This document shows positions 1-7,775 of a DNA stretch of 64,000 nt, piece after piece; within the stretch, counting starts at the first letter, position 1; each line of letters starts with the position of its first letter. The translations under genes and the position numbers were made by a program. The notes below the pieces were generated by a model. The model was not told the origin of the DNA and did not search any database. It saw only the letters and a list, made by a program, of their open reading frames with translations. Location of the stretch: NCBI RefSeq assembly GCF_000160455.2, contig NZ_ACJX03000001.1, positions 1,870,001 to 1,934,000 of the forward strand. The letters are read 5' to 3'. This DNA comes from Acetomicrobium hydrogeniformans ATCC BAA-1850. GTDB taxonomy: Bacteria; Synergistota; Synergistia; Synergistales; Acetomicrobiaceae.

Positions 1-1
1 T

Positions 2-772
2 GAACGTATAACTACGCCAAGGCTCGCCCTTACCTGTGCGGAATATCTGGCTTTTGAGCTCGACATGCACGTACTCGTCATATTAACTGACATGACCAAC
101 TATTGCGAAGCCTTAAGGGAAATATCAGCAGCCAGAAAAGAGGTGCCCGGCAGAAGAGGTTACCCCGGCTACCTTTATACTGACCTAGCTACGATGTACG
201 AGAGGGCAGGCCGCCTGCGTGGCTATAAGGGCTCCATAACACAGCTTCCCATACTAACAATGCCCGAGGATGATATAACTCACCCGATTCCTGACCTGAC
301 GGGCTATATAACGGAAGGGCAAATTATTTTGAGCAGAGGTCTTCACCGTAAAGGCATATATCCCCCCGTCGATGTGCTGCCTTCTCTTTCGCGATTGAAG
401 GACAAGGGAATAGGAAGGGATAAAACGCGAGAAGACCATGCCGACCTTTTAAATCAGTTGTTCGCGGCATATGCCAGAGGAAAAGAGGCTAAAGAGCTGG
501 CCGTTATCCTTGGCGAGGGAGCATTAACGGAAAGTGATAAGGCATTCGCAGAGTTTGCCGATAAGTTTGAAGATAGATATGTAAGGCAAGGCGAGTACGA
601 GAACAGAACCATATTGGAGACTCTCGAGCTTGGGTGGGAACTGCTTGCGCCTCTGCCTTTGACAGAGCTGAAGCGGGTAAGGGATGAATACATCGAGAAA
701 TACCTAAAACCCAAACGTCAGGACGACGAAACAAATAAAGACGAGGTGGCCACCTCTTCTGCTACGTCGTAA
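2..772 (+). CDS. atpB: V-type ATP synthase subunit B, C-terminal part
   Basis: Non-catalytic nucleotide-binding subunit of the V1 sector of an archaeal/vacuolar-type rotary ATPase. The frame is open from the window edge, so the N-terminal part of a protein normally about 460 residues long is missing and 256 residues are visible. The fragment carries the family stretch [14 protein letters not shown] and then [15 protein letters not shown], which are strongly conserved in subunit B. The gene is followed 20 bases later by subunit D, the usual order in V-ATPase operons. In anaerobes this enzyme may make ATP or pump H+ or Na+; the sequence here does not decide which. Confidence 0.95.
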   Translation, partial: ERITTPRLALTCAEYLAFELDMHVLVILTDMTNYCEALREISAARKEVPGRRGYPGYLYTDLATMYERAGRLRGYKGSITQLPILTMPEDDITHPIPDLTGYITEGQIILSRGLHRKGIYPPVDVLPSLSRLKDKGIGRDKTREDHADLLNQLFAAYARGKEAKELAVILGEGALTESDKAFAEFADKFEDRYVRQGEYENRTILETLELGWELLAPLPLTELKRVRDEYIEKYLKPKRQDDETNKDEVATSSATS

Positions 773-792
773 ATTTAAAGGAGTGATAAGAG

Positions 793-1425
793 TTGGCCAA
801 TAAATTGAACGTCAATCCCAACAGAATGATGTTAAACGTCATCAAGAGGCGACTTGCGGCCGCAAAAAGAGGACATAAATTATTAAAAGACAAGCAGGAT
901 GCATTAATAAAGGAATTCTTGCAGAAAGCAAAAGATGTAAAGGAATTGCGCGAGAAAGTGGAAGCGGCCATTTTCGCCTGTTATCGAAGCTTCCTGATGG
1001 CGCGTGCCCAAATGGTGCCGGCCGTGTTGGAGCAATCTTTATTAATGGCTGGCGGCGGAGAAACAGGCGTTCATGTAAAGACTCGCAACCTTATGAGCGT
1101 CGTGGTTCCCGAATATACAATAGACAAAGCAGAAGAACAGGTGAAAGGTTACGGCTTTGCCATGACATCCGGCAGCCTGGATTTGGCGTTGGAGCAATTT
1201 CAGGAACTGCTCCCCGACTTGATACGCCTTGCCAGCGAAGAGAAGGCATTACGGTTGATGGCCATCGAAATAGAACGTACACGCAGAAGGGTTAATGCCC
1301 TCGAATATGTTATGATCCCGGCCTTTGAGGAAACGATAAGAGATATAACTATGAGATTAGACGAAATGGAACGATCTAACTTAAGCAGGTTAATGCGGAT
1401 AAAGGAAATAGTCAGATCCCATTAA
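793..1425 (+). CDS. atpD: V-type ATP synthase subunit D
   Basis: Central-stalk subunit of the V-type ATPase, linking the rotating shaft to the A3B3 head. The protein has 210 residues, the normal family size, and opens with the family-typical N-terminus VNPNRMMLNVIKRRLAAAKR. Both ends are long charged helices predicted to form the antiparallel coiled coil of the stalk. I chose the TTG at 793 because it lies 5-10 bases after AAAGGAGTGAT and because the family begins at this point. It is the last gene of the V-ATPase operon here and is followed by a strong terminator shared with the convergent cheR. Confidence 0.95.
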   Translation: MANKLNVNPNRMMLNVIKRRLAAAKRGHKLLKDKQDALIKEFLQKAKDVKELREKVEAAIFACYRSFLMARAQMVPAVLEQSLLMAGGGETGVHVKTRNLMSVVVPEYTIDKAEEQVKGYGFAMTSGSLDLALEQFQELLPDLIRLASEEKALRLMAIEIERTRRRVNALEYVMIPAFEETIRDITMRLDEMERSNLSRLMRIKEIVRSH

Positions 1426-1453
1426 GTAATTGACTATCTCCGTTGTTTGCGCG

Positions 1454-1500
1454 AAATCCCGCGGGATGTTCTTTATAAAAAATCCCACGGGATTTTTTAT
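1454..1500. terminator. Bidirectional intrinsic terminator between atpD and cheR
   Basis: Two arms of about 13 bases (AATCCCGCGGGAT and AATCCCACGGGATT) form an inverted repeat with one mismatch around a 13-base loop, followed by TTTTTT on the plus strand. The minus strand has AAAA-rich sequence on the other side, so the hairpin can serve both convergent genes. Confidence 0.85.
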
Positions 1501-1503
1501 CTT

Positions 1504-2301
1504 TTATTTTCTCCTATATAAAAATTGTCCCAGGGGCTCCAAATCGAGGCTGCGATAATCGTAAATATGCTCAGTGGCACCAACCATCATTATGCCTCCC
1601 GGACGTAGAGCCTTGACGAACTTTTGATACAAAGTTTTCTTAGTCTCTGCAGAAAAATATATCACGACATTTCGACATAATATTAAGTCATATTTGTTCT
1701 GAGGGAAGGGGGTATTGAGCAGGTTCATGATTTTAAATTGGACTCGTCTTCTTATCGTGTCCTTAACTTTAAAATGTTCTTCGTCAATTTTGACGAAATA
1801 TTTATCGATCCAATTTGGGGGTACATTTGCTAATTGTCTTTGGTGATATATGCCCTTTAAAGCAATGTTTGTTGCCTCTTCGTCAATATCCCATGCATCT
1901 ATGTAAGGCGGACACAAGAGCTTAAGCTCTTCAGCCAGAATTGCCAGAGAATAAGCTTCCTCTCCTGTAGCTGAGCCGGCACTCCACATATTAAGACGTC
2001 TTCCTTTCTCCTTTATTAACTCCGGCAAAACCTTGTCTCGCAAATGCCACCATATTGATGGATTTCTAAAAAATTCAGACACATTGATTGCGAGGTAGTC
2101 CAAAAACTCCTTTCGTTTTTCCGGATCTTTTTTCAGTATTTCGAAATATTCTTCATAATTGGAACATTTCCAACGCTGCATTAACATATGGACCCGTCGG
2201 TGAATTTGTTGTTTATAGGCGTCAAGTTCAATGTTCATTAGCGACTTTACTTTATCTTTGAATTCATCGTATCCGGGCATTGGTGAAAACTGCGTTTCCA
2301 T
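1504..2301 (-). CDS. cheR: CheR-type protein-glutamate O-methyltransferase
   Basis: S-adenosylmethionine-dependent methyltransferase that methylates glutamates of chemotaxis receptors. The protein has 265 residues, with a helical N-terminal CheR domain (about 10-75) and then the Rossmann methyltransferase domain. The conserved NVSEFFRNP lies at 73-81, the SAM-binding SAGSATGEEAYS at 107-118, and LILCRNVVIYF at 206-216. The ATG follows GGGAGGG by five bases. The gene stands alone between the V-ATPase operon and rnpB with no other chemotaxis gene in view, so its receptor partners must be elsewhere. Function as a receptor methyltransferase is from family knowledge. Confidence 0.95.
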   Translation of the reverse strand: METQFSPMPGYDEFKDKVKSLMNIELDAYKQQIHRRVHMLMQRWKCSNYEEYFEILKKDPEKRKEFLDYLAINVSEFFRNPSIWWHLRDKVLPELIKEKGRRLNMWSAGSATGEEAYSLAILAEELKLLCPPYIDAWDIDEEATNIALKGIYHQRQLANVPPNWIDKYFVKIDEEHFKVKDTIRRRVQFKIMNLLNTPFPQNKYDLILCRNVVIYFSAETKKTLYQKFVKALRPGGIMMVGATEHIYDYRSLDLEPLGQFLYRRK

Positions 2302-2333
2302 AAAAACCCTCCCTAAAAGCCAATATTATAGTG

Positions 2334-2362
2334 TTGAAAAAAGGTCTTCATGATGATATCTT
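2334..2362 (+). promoter_or_regulatory. Candidate promoter for rnpB
   Basis: TTGAAA at 2334-2339 and TATCTT at 2357-2362 are 17 bases apart, about 22 bases before the first paired base of the RNase P RNA. The -10 match is imperfect, so this is only a candidate. Confidence 0.35.
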
Positions 2363-2384
2363 TAATATAGAAAATAAACAAGAC

Positions 2385-2720
2385 TTCGAGCATTCCGGAT
2401 GACCGCGTTCCTGGGATGGAACGAGGAAAGTCCGGGCTCCACAGGGCAAAGCGCTGGATAACGTCCAGCAGGCGCGAGCCTCGGGATAGTGCCACAGAAA
2501 GATACCGCTCCAATTTGGAGTAAGGGTGAAAAGGTGGAGTAAGAGCCCACCGGTAATTGGGTGACCAATGAGCCAGGCAAACCCCGCTTGGAGCAAGATC
2601 TAATAGGGAGGGATGAGGTGGCCCGCTGACCTCCGGGTTGATCGCTAGAGGATGGGCGCGAGCTCATCCCGAGATAAATGGTCATCAATATCACAGAACC
2701 CGGCTTATGGAATGCTCGAA
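2385..2720 (+). ncRNA. rnpB: RNase P RNA, bacterial type A
   Basis: Catalytic RNA that removes tRNA 5' leaders. The 5' strand TTCGAGCATT (2385-2394) pairs exactly with AATGCTCGAA at 2711-2720, closing helix P1. The universally conserved core segments are present: GAGGAAAGTCCGGGCTCC near the start, a CACAGAAA segment near 2494, and CAGAACCCGGCTTA near the 3' end, which together build the P4 pseudoknot core. The length of about 336 bases fits type A. Open frames on the opposite strand here are chance products of this RNA. Confidence 0.97.
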
Positions 2721-2731
2721 ATAAATAATAC

Positions 2732-2781
2732 AAGCCCCAGGACCTAATAATATGTTGACTAAATTAGGCCCTGGGGCTTGT
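2732..2781 (+). terminator. Long hairpin between rnpB and mraZ
   Basis: Arms of 18-19 bases (ACAAGCCCCAGGACCTAAT and its near-perfect complement with one mismatch) flank a short loop. It probably ends rnpB transcription, though no long T run follows (ATTATGTG), so it may instead act as a 3' stabilising stem. A TTGACT lies in the loop. Confidence 0.6.
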
Positions 2782-2802
2782 ATTATGTGTTGACTTGGTG
2801 GT

Positions 2803-2832
2803 AAAGTGGTAGAAAGTGTATTAAAGTGGGAT
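2803..2832 (+). promoter_or_regulatory. MraZ box: three AAAGTG direct repeats with 10-bp period
   Basis: AAAGTGGTAG, AAAGTGTATT and AAAGTGGGAT follow one another without gaps. This is the arrangement known for MraZ operators upstream of dcw clusters (AAAGTG[G/T]-type repeats spaced one helical turn apart). The mraZ start follows directly, so the site fits autoregulation of the cluster. Binding is inferred from the known motif. Confidence 0.8.
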
Positions 2833-2842
2833 GGCGTGTGAG

Positions 2843-3271
2843 ATGATGATCGGGACCTATGAGCATCGCCTGGACAGTAAAGGCCGATTGGTATTGCCAT
2901 CTAGGTTCAGACAGGAGATGGGGGAACAGCTCGTTGCCTCTGTTGGCGTCGAGAGGTGCATCTCTTTGTATTCCAAGGATGAGTGGGAGAAGTTGCTTGA
3001 AAAATTGCAAAAGATGCCCTTTTCTCAAAGTAAGGCTAGAGATTTTTTGCGCGTATTTTTGGCAACGGCTCATGAAATTACCCTCGATTCGGCTGGGAGA
3101 ATACTTCTTCCACAGATGTTAAAGTCGCATGCATACTTAGAAACGGAGGTCAGCATCATCGGAGTTGGAGATCATCTGGAAATATGGGATCGCGAGACCT
3201 GGAACAAATATCGACAGGATATTTTGTCAAACCTGTCAACAATCGTCGAGGGCGTAGAATGGAAACAATAA
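2843..3271 (+). CDS. mraZ: Transcriptional regulator MraZ
   Basis: DNA-binding regulator of the division and wall cluster, built of two AbrB-like swapped-hairpin repeats. The first repeat (GTYEHRLDSKGRLVLPSRFR) and the second (ATAHEITLDSAGRILLP) are both visible, each with the family D-x-K/A-GR core. I chose the ATG at 2843 because homologues begin with M-x-I/M-G-x-Y; an ATG at 2831 in the same frame would add four residues and overlaps the third operator repeat. It is the first gene of the dcw cluster and its end overlaps rsmH by 13 bases. It very likely binds the AAAGTG repeats just upstream. Confidence 0.93.
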   Translation: MMIGTYEHRLDSKGRLVLPSRFRQEMGEQLVASVGVERCISLYSKDEWEKLLEKLQKMPFSQSKARDFLRVFLATAHEITLDSAGRILLPQMLKSHAYLETEVSIIGVGDHLEIWDRETWNKYRQDILSNLSTIVEGVEWKQ

Positions 3272-4161
3272 GGCATGTTCCTGTATTAACCAATGAAATT
3301 ATCAATATACTATCGCTATCCGACGATCTAAAGCTGGTTGTCGATGCTACTGTAGGACTTGGCGGGCATGCATATGCTTTATTGTCGACTTTTCCCGACA
3401 TTAAGCTTTTAGGACTCGATCAGGACGAGACGGCTTTAGAGATAGCTTATGAAAGGCTTAAACCTTTCGGGGAAAGGGTCTTGTTAGTTAAATCAAATTT
3501 TAGGTTCATAGACGATGTCGTTAAAAATCACTTTAGATCCGTAGCAGTTGATGCAATTTTATTCGATTTGGGTGTTTCTTCGTTGCAGATTGACGATGAG
3601 GAAAGAGGGTTTTCATTCAATAAACCAGGGCCTATTGACATGAGGATGGACCGTGAAGCCAAAGTAACAGCCTTTGATATAATAAATAACTATTGCATCA
3701 AAGATTTATCCGACATCTTTTACAAGTACGGCGAGGAGCGCTATTCCCGCCAAATAGCAAAGGCAATAGTCAGATATCGAGAGCAGAAAGGGTTGATCGC
3801 TTCCACTGCGGAGTTGGTGGAGATAATTAGGAGGGCACTTCCGGCAAAAATTCAGAGACAAATGGGAAAACATCCGGCAAGAAGGGTTTTCCAGGCTCTT
3901 AGAATTGTCGTTAACGATGAATTGGGAGCACTTGAAAGCGGATTGAAAAACAGCCTGGGTTGCCTTCGAAGCGGTGGACATTTAATAGTCATAAGCTACC
4001 ATTCTCTGGAGGACCGGATCGTTAAACATTCCTTTAAAGACTGGGAAAAAGAAGGAATTGGGAAGATATTTTCTAAGAAACCAATTTTACCGAAGAGGGA
4101 AGAAATCGAAGGTAATCCGAGATCTAGAAGTGCAAAATTGCGCGTTTTAATAAAATCCTGA
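3259..4161 (+). CDS. rsmH: 16S rRNA (cytosine-1402-N4)-methyltransferase
   Basis: SAM-dependent enzyme that methylates C1402 in the decoding centre of 16S rRNA; formerly mraW. The protein has 300 residues. It begins with the typical HVPVLTNEIINIL and has the SAM-binding DATVGLGGHA at 29-38. A conserved FDLGVSSLQ segment and FNKPGPIDMRMD follow, and the C-terminal SYHSLEDRIVK is characteristic. The ATG at 3259 lies inside the end of mraZ and gives a family-like N-terminus, so translation is probably coupled. Confidence 0.96.
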   Translation: METIRHVPVLTNEIINILSLSDDLKLVVDATVGLGGHAYALLSTFPDIKLLGLDQDETALEIAYERLKPFGERVLLVKSNFRFIDDVVKNHFRSVAVDAILFDLGVSSLQIDDEERGFSFNKPGPIDMRMDREAKVTAFDIINNYCIKDLSDIFYKYGEERYSRQIAKAIVRYREQKGLIASTAELVEIIRRALPAKIQRQMGKHPARRVFQALRIVVNDELGALESGLKNSLGCLRSGGHLIVISYHSLEDRIVKHSFKDWEKEGIGKIFSKKPILPKREEIEGNPRSRSAKLRVLIKS

Positions 4162-4185
4162 TATTTTTGATGGGGAGTGGTAAGG

Positions 4186-4575
4186 GTGGCGACAAAGGGC
4201 AAAAAGGGCATTTATGCTTATATTGTATTGGTTTCCCTAGCTCTCCTCGGACTTGCGGGGCTTCGTTTTTATAGTTTATATTTAGAACATGAATTGATGG
4301 CTTTAAACCAACAAATTGAAGCATTACAACAAAAGGATTTGCTTCTTTCTCAACGCCTTCTTTCCATGATGGCCCCGGATCAGGTAGTCTATTATGCCAG
4401 CGGGAAATTGGGCATGACGAAGGGCTTAGAGAGAGATTCCACGATACGACTTGCAATCGCTCCCGGTAGTGAACGTTTTCAAGGAGATAATTTGCCGACT
4501 GTAGCTGTGGAGAAAAGAAAGACGTTCGGAATTTTCTCTGCCTTTGCCAGCGCCAAGGAGGATAGAGAGGACTAA
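4186..4575 (+). CDS. ftsL: FtsL-like small division membrane protein
   Basis: Short protein of about 129 residues with one transmembrane segment near residues 9-26 (YIVLVSLALLGLAGLRFY) and then a predicted coiled coil (HELMALNQQIEALQQKD). This shape and the position between rsmH and ftsI are those of FtsL, which joins FtsB/FtsQ in the divisome and helps activate FtsW/FtsI. Sequence identity in this family is always low, so the name rests on topology and position. GTG at 4186 has GGGGAG eight bases upstream; GTG at 4177 is an alternative three codons earlier. Confidence 0.7.
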   Translation: MATKGKKGIYAYIVLVSLALLGLAGLRFYSLYLEHELMALNQQIEALQQKDLLLSQRLLSMMAPDQVVYYASGKLGMTKGLERDSTIRLAIAPGSERFQGDNLPTVAVEKRKTFGIFSAFASAKEDRED

Positions 4576-4577
4576 TT

Positions 4578-6227
4578 TTGAAAGGGTCTAGGGGTCTTTG
4601 GCTTTTAATATTTTTAGCCTTTGTTGTTACAACGGCTAAAGTTGCTCAACTTTGTCTTATTCCCGATTCAAGAGTTGTAATGTGGGCTAGGAGCCAGTAT
4701 TGGGAACAAGTTATGGCGACATCGTCGAGAGGCACGATTGCGGACAGAAACGGCATAACTCTGGCCTTATCCGTTCCGCGATGGAGCATGTTTGTCGATC
4801 CCGCATTTTGGGATCCAAGCCAATTGTCGGTTTTAGGCCAGCATCTTCCTAAGCAAGTCGTCCAGAAACTACAAAAGCCTCTAGAGGGTAGATTTATGTG
4901 GTTAGTCCGTAAATTAACATTGCAAAAGGGCGAAGAGATATTATCGTTAAATTTAAAAGGGGTATACGGCATAAAGGAAATGGAGCGCTCCTATCCCTTT
5001 GGAAAGCATATGGCCCATCTGATGGGCTTTGTCGACATAGATGAAAAAGGCCTTTCCGGAGTCGAGAGACAATGGGACTTTTTTCTGTACAATCCGCCGC
5101 GTATGAGAAATTTAATAAGAGACGCCGCAGGGAATTACTTCGAAGCAGCAAATTTATCTTCAGAGGAAGAAATGGTCTTTCCTAAAAGCGAGGTAGTTCT
5201 TACAATCGACTGGAGGTTGCAGTACATAGTCGATGATGCTTTGCAAAACGGGGCATCCATGAACAATGCGGAATGGGCAGCGGCTGTATGTATGGATCCC
5301 ATGACCGGAGAAATATTAGCCATGTCGAGTTTTCCTTCCTTTGACCCCGGGAATAGAGAGACCTTCTCGGGCGATGCACTTCGAAACAACACGGTAGGCA
5401 GGGTATATGAACCTGGCTCGGTACTAAAACCTGTCATTATGGGCATAGCCTTGGAAAACGGGTATGTTAACTCAAAAAGCAGGTTCAACTGCTCAGGATC
5501 AATAAAAATAGCCGATCATGTGATTCGTGAGGTCAATTGGCGTGCTCATGGAAATCAGGACTTCAATAAAATAATTATTAACTCATGCAATGTTGGGATG
5601 GCTCAAATTGGTATGATGATGCCCACAACCTTTACCTACAATGCCCTAAAAAGCTGGGGGTTTGGCGTTTCTACAGGTGTAGAATTGCCCGGTGAAGAAG
5701 AAGGATTGCTCCCCCTTCCATCTCAATGGTGGGGCGTTGTGCCTGCCAACATCGCTCTGGGGCAGGGTATAGCAGTTACGCCTCTCCAGTTAGCCCAAGC
5801 TTTTTCGGCCATTGCAAACGGAGGCCTTTTGGTTCGTCCCTATTTGACGAAAAACGTATTTGACAGAAAGGGCAACGAAGTTTACCACGGTCAGAGGCGG
5901 GAGATTGGCCGAGTGCTTTCAAATTCAACGGCTGAAAGGTTGAGAATGACCTTAAGGCAAGCAGTGGCAGAGGGCACAGGCAAGCGTGCCGATGTTGAGA
6001 ACGCGAAGGTGGCCGGGAAAACCGGTACCGCTCAGGTTGCCCATAGGGGAAAATATTTGCAAGATACTCACGTAGCCACTTTTGCCGGTTTTTGGCCATA
6101 TGACAGCCCTCGTTACGTTTTAATAGTCACTGTAGGAAACCCTGGCGCAAAGGGTTATTTAGCTGGAGCAATAGCTGCTCCTATTTTTAGGACAATCGTA
6201 GAAGAGATGATGGCAAGCGGCTTTTAA
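4578..6227 (+). CDS. ftsI: Division-specific peptidoglycan transpeptidase (FtsI/PBP3 class)
   Basis: Class B penicillin-binding protein that crosslinks septal peptidoglycan with FtsW as its glycosyltransferase partner. The protein has 549 residues: an N-terminal membrane anchor (about 6-25), a dimerisation region, and a transpeptidase domain. The catalytic SxxK is S281-V-L-K284, SxN is SCN at 336-338, and KTG is at 481-483 in AGKTGTAQ. There is no C-terminal PASTA domain, which fits a Gram-negative-type FtsI rather than SpoVD or PBP2x. Start is TTG two bases after the ftsL-like stop. Confidence 0.94.
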   Translation: MKGSRGLWLLIFLAFVVTTAKVAQLCLIPDSRVVMWARSQYWEQVMATSSRGTIADRNGITLALSVPRWSMFVDPAFWDPSQLSVLGQHLPKQVVQKLQKPLEGRFMWLVRKLTLQKGEEILSLNLKGVYGIKEMERSYPFGKHMAHLMGFVDIDEKGLSGVERQWDFFLYNPPRMRNLIRDAAGNYFEAANLSSEEEMVFPKSEVVLTIDWRLQYIVDDALQNGASMNNAEWAAAVCMDPMTGEILAMSSFPSFDPGNRETFSGDALRNNTVGRVYEPGSVLKPVIMGIALENGYVNSKSRFNCSGSIKIADHVIREVNWRAHGNQDFNKIIINSCNVGMAQIGMMMPTTFTYNALKSWGFGVSTGVELPGEEEGLLPLPSQWWGVVPANIALGQGIAVTPLQLAQAFSAIANGGLLVRPYLTKNVFDRKGNEVYHGQRREIGRVLSNSTAERLRMTLRQAVAEGTGKRADVENAKVAGKTGTAQVAHRGKYLQDTHVATFAGFWPYDSPRYVLIVTVGNPGAKGYLAGAIAAPIFRTIVEEMMASGF

Positions 6228-6257
6228 ATTCTCAAACGATAGGATGGGTGACTGGGA

Positions 6258-7775
6258 ATGAAAGTTTCGATCAAAGAATTGGCAGACTTTCTTTTCCGAA
6301 GACGATGTCTGAAGAAAATAATAGAAGCGGGCACTAACTGCTTGGAGAATGAAATTTTGGAGATTTCCATAGACAGTAGACAAGTAGGCGAAGGTGCTCT
6401 TTTTTGTTGCCTCGAAGGAACTAAAAGAAAAGGGGTTGAATTCGCACAGGACGCGCAACGGAGGGGAGCAGTGGCTGTACTTACATCCGAAAGGGTTGAT
6501 GATTTGGCGATACCTCAACTTATAGTAAAGGATGCAGGGGAAGCATGCGGATTAGCTTCGGCATATCTTTACGGTCTGCCTACGAGCAAACTACTGATGA
6601 TTGGGGTTACAGGAACTAACGGAAAGAGTACGACCACCTATCTTATCAAAAGCATTTTAGATACAGGTGACATGAAATGCGGATTAATAGGAACCATAGT
6701 CTATAACGACGGAAAAAGCCACGAGGATGCCGATCGCACAACTCCTCAAGCTCCGTTGATTCAGTCATTGTTAAATAAAATGGTAGATAACAGATGCCAC
6801 GCATGTGTAATGGAGGCCTCTTCTCATGGCATAGAGCAAAAGCGTATCTTCGGCTGTCTATACGATAGGGCAGTGTTTACGAACTTGACGCCCGAACATT
6901 TGGATTATCATGGTGATATGGAAAACTATTTTTGTGCAAAGAGAGATCTCTTCATAAAATATATGCGTGGCGACTGGAAAGCTTCCATAAATACCGATGA
7001 TCCTTATGGAGAAAAGATTGCAAATGAGTTTGCGCCACATGTTTTAGGTTTTTCCCTGCGCCAAAAGGCAGATAACGCCTTTTATGGTTCCATAAGACGT
7101 AGCTCAATTAGAGGTATCATCATGGATATAAGTTTCCCTGACGGCTCTACGCTGGAAAATGTCACCCTACCTTTACTGGGAGAATACAATGTATTGAATG
7201 CCTTAGCTGCCTCTAGCGTTGCCTGGTCGTTAGACTTTGACGCGGAGGTGATCAGAAAGGGCTTAGAAAATTGCCCTCCCGTTCCGGGAAGACTGGAAAG
7301 GTATTTTGTAGAAGATGGCCCTGTATGTATAATTGACTATGCCCATACTCCGGATGCTTTAGAAAAAGTACTTTCCACAGTCAAACCCCTCTGCAGTGGG
7401 AGGGTGTGGCTTGTTTTCGGCCATGGAGGAGAGCGTTTTAAAGAGAATAGGCCGATATTAGGGAGCATAGCCGCCCGATTTGCGGATTGTATAGTCGTTA
7501 CTATGGATAATCCGAGGAGCGAGGATCCCAGGGATATTGCGTTGCAGATAGCAGATGGAATAAAATCATCCCCCGGGAGCTCTGAATATTGGACTATCAT
7601 AGACAGGAAAGAGGCTGTACATTTCGCGTTAGATCGCGCGGGTAAAGGAGACGTAGTTTTGGTAACAGGGAAGGGGCCAGAGCGTCAAATAATATTCAAA
7701 GACAGGACGATACCTTATAACGACTTCGAAGCCTTGAAGGAATGGTGTAATCTAAGGGGAAAGGTGCTTTCATGA
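6258..7775 (+). CDS. murE: UDP-MurNAc-tripeptide ligase, meso-diaminopimelate-adding
   Basis: Cytoplasmic ATP-dependent ligase that adds the third stem-peptide residue to UDP-MurNAc-L-Ala-D-Glu. The protein has 505 residues with the ATP loop GTNGKST at 119-125, the substrate motif TTPQAP near 161, and HxLDYH in the middle domain. DNPRSEDP at 417-424 is the signature of enzymes selecting meso-diaminopimelate, so the wall peptide is predicted to contain DAP. The ATG is preceded by GGATGGGTGACTGGG. The gene overlaps murF by four bases (ATGA). Confidence 0.96.
   Translation: MKVSIKELADFLFRRRCLKKIIEAGTNCLENEILEISIDSRQVGEGALFCCLEGTKRKGVEFAQDAQRRGAVAVLTSERVDDLAIPQLIVKDAGEACGLASAYLYGLPTSKLLMIGVTGTNGKSTTTYLIKSILDTGDMKCGLIGTIVYNDGKSHEDADRTTPQAPLIQSLLNKMVDNRCHACVMEASSHGIEQKRIFGCLYDRAVFTNLTPEHLDYHGDMENYFCAKRDLFIKYMRGDWKASINTDDPYGEKIANEFAPHVLGFSLRQKADNAFYGSIRRSSIRGIIMDISFPDGSTLENVTLPLLGEYNVLNALAASSVAWSLDFDAEVIRKGLENCPPVPGRLERYFVEDGPVCIIDYAHTPDALEKVLSTVKPLCSGRVWLVFGHGGERFKENRPILGSIAARFADCIVVTMDNPRSEDPRDIALQIADGIKSSPGSSEYWTIIDRKEAVHFALDRAGKGDVVLVTGKGPERQIIFKDRTIPYNDFEALKEWCNLRGKVLS

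Noticed and set aside
2313-2900. Several open frames of 66-123 codons on the minus strand opposite rnpB and the mraZ leader
   Set aside because: They lie over a highly conserved structured RNA, have no recognisable family features and no convincing ribosome binding sites.
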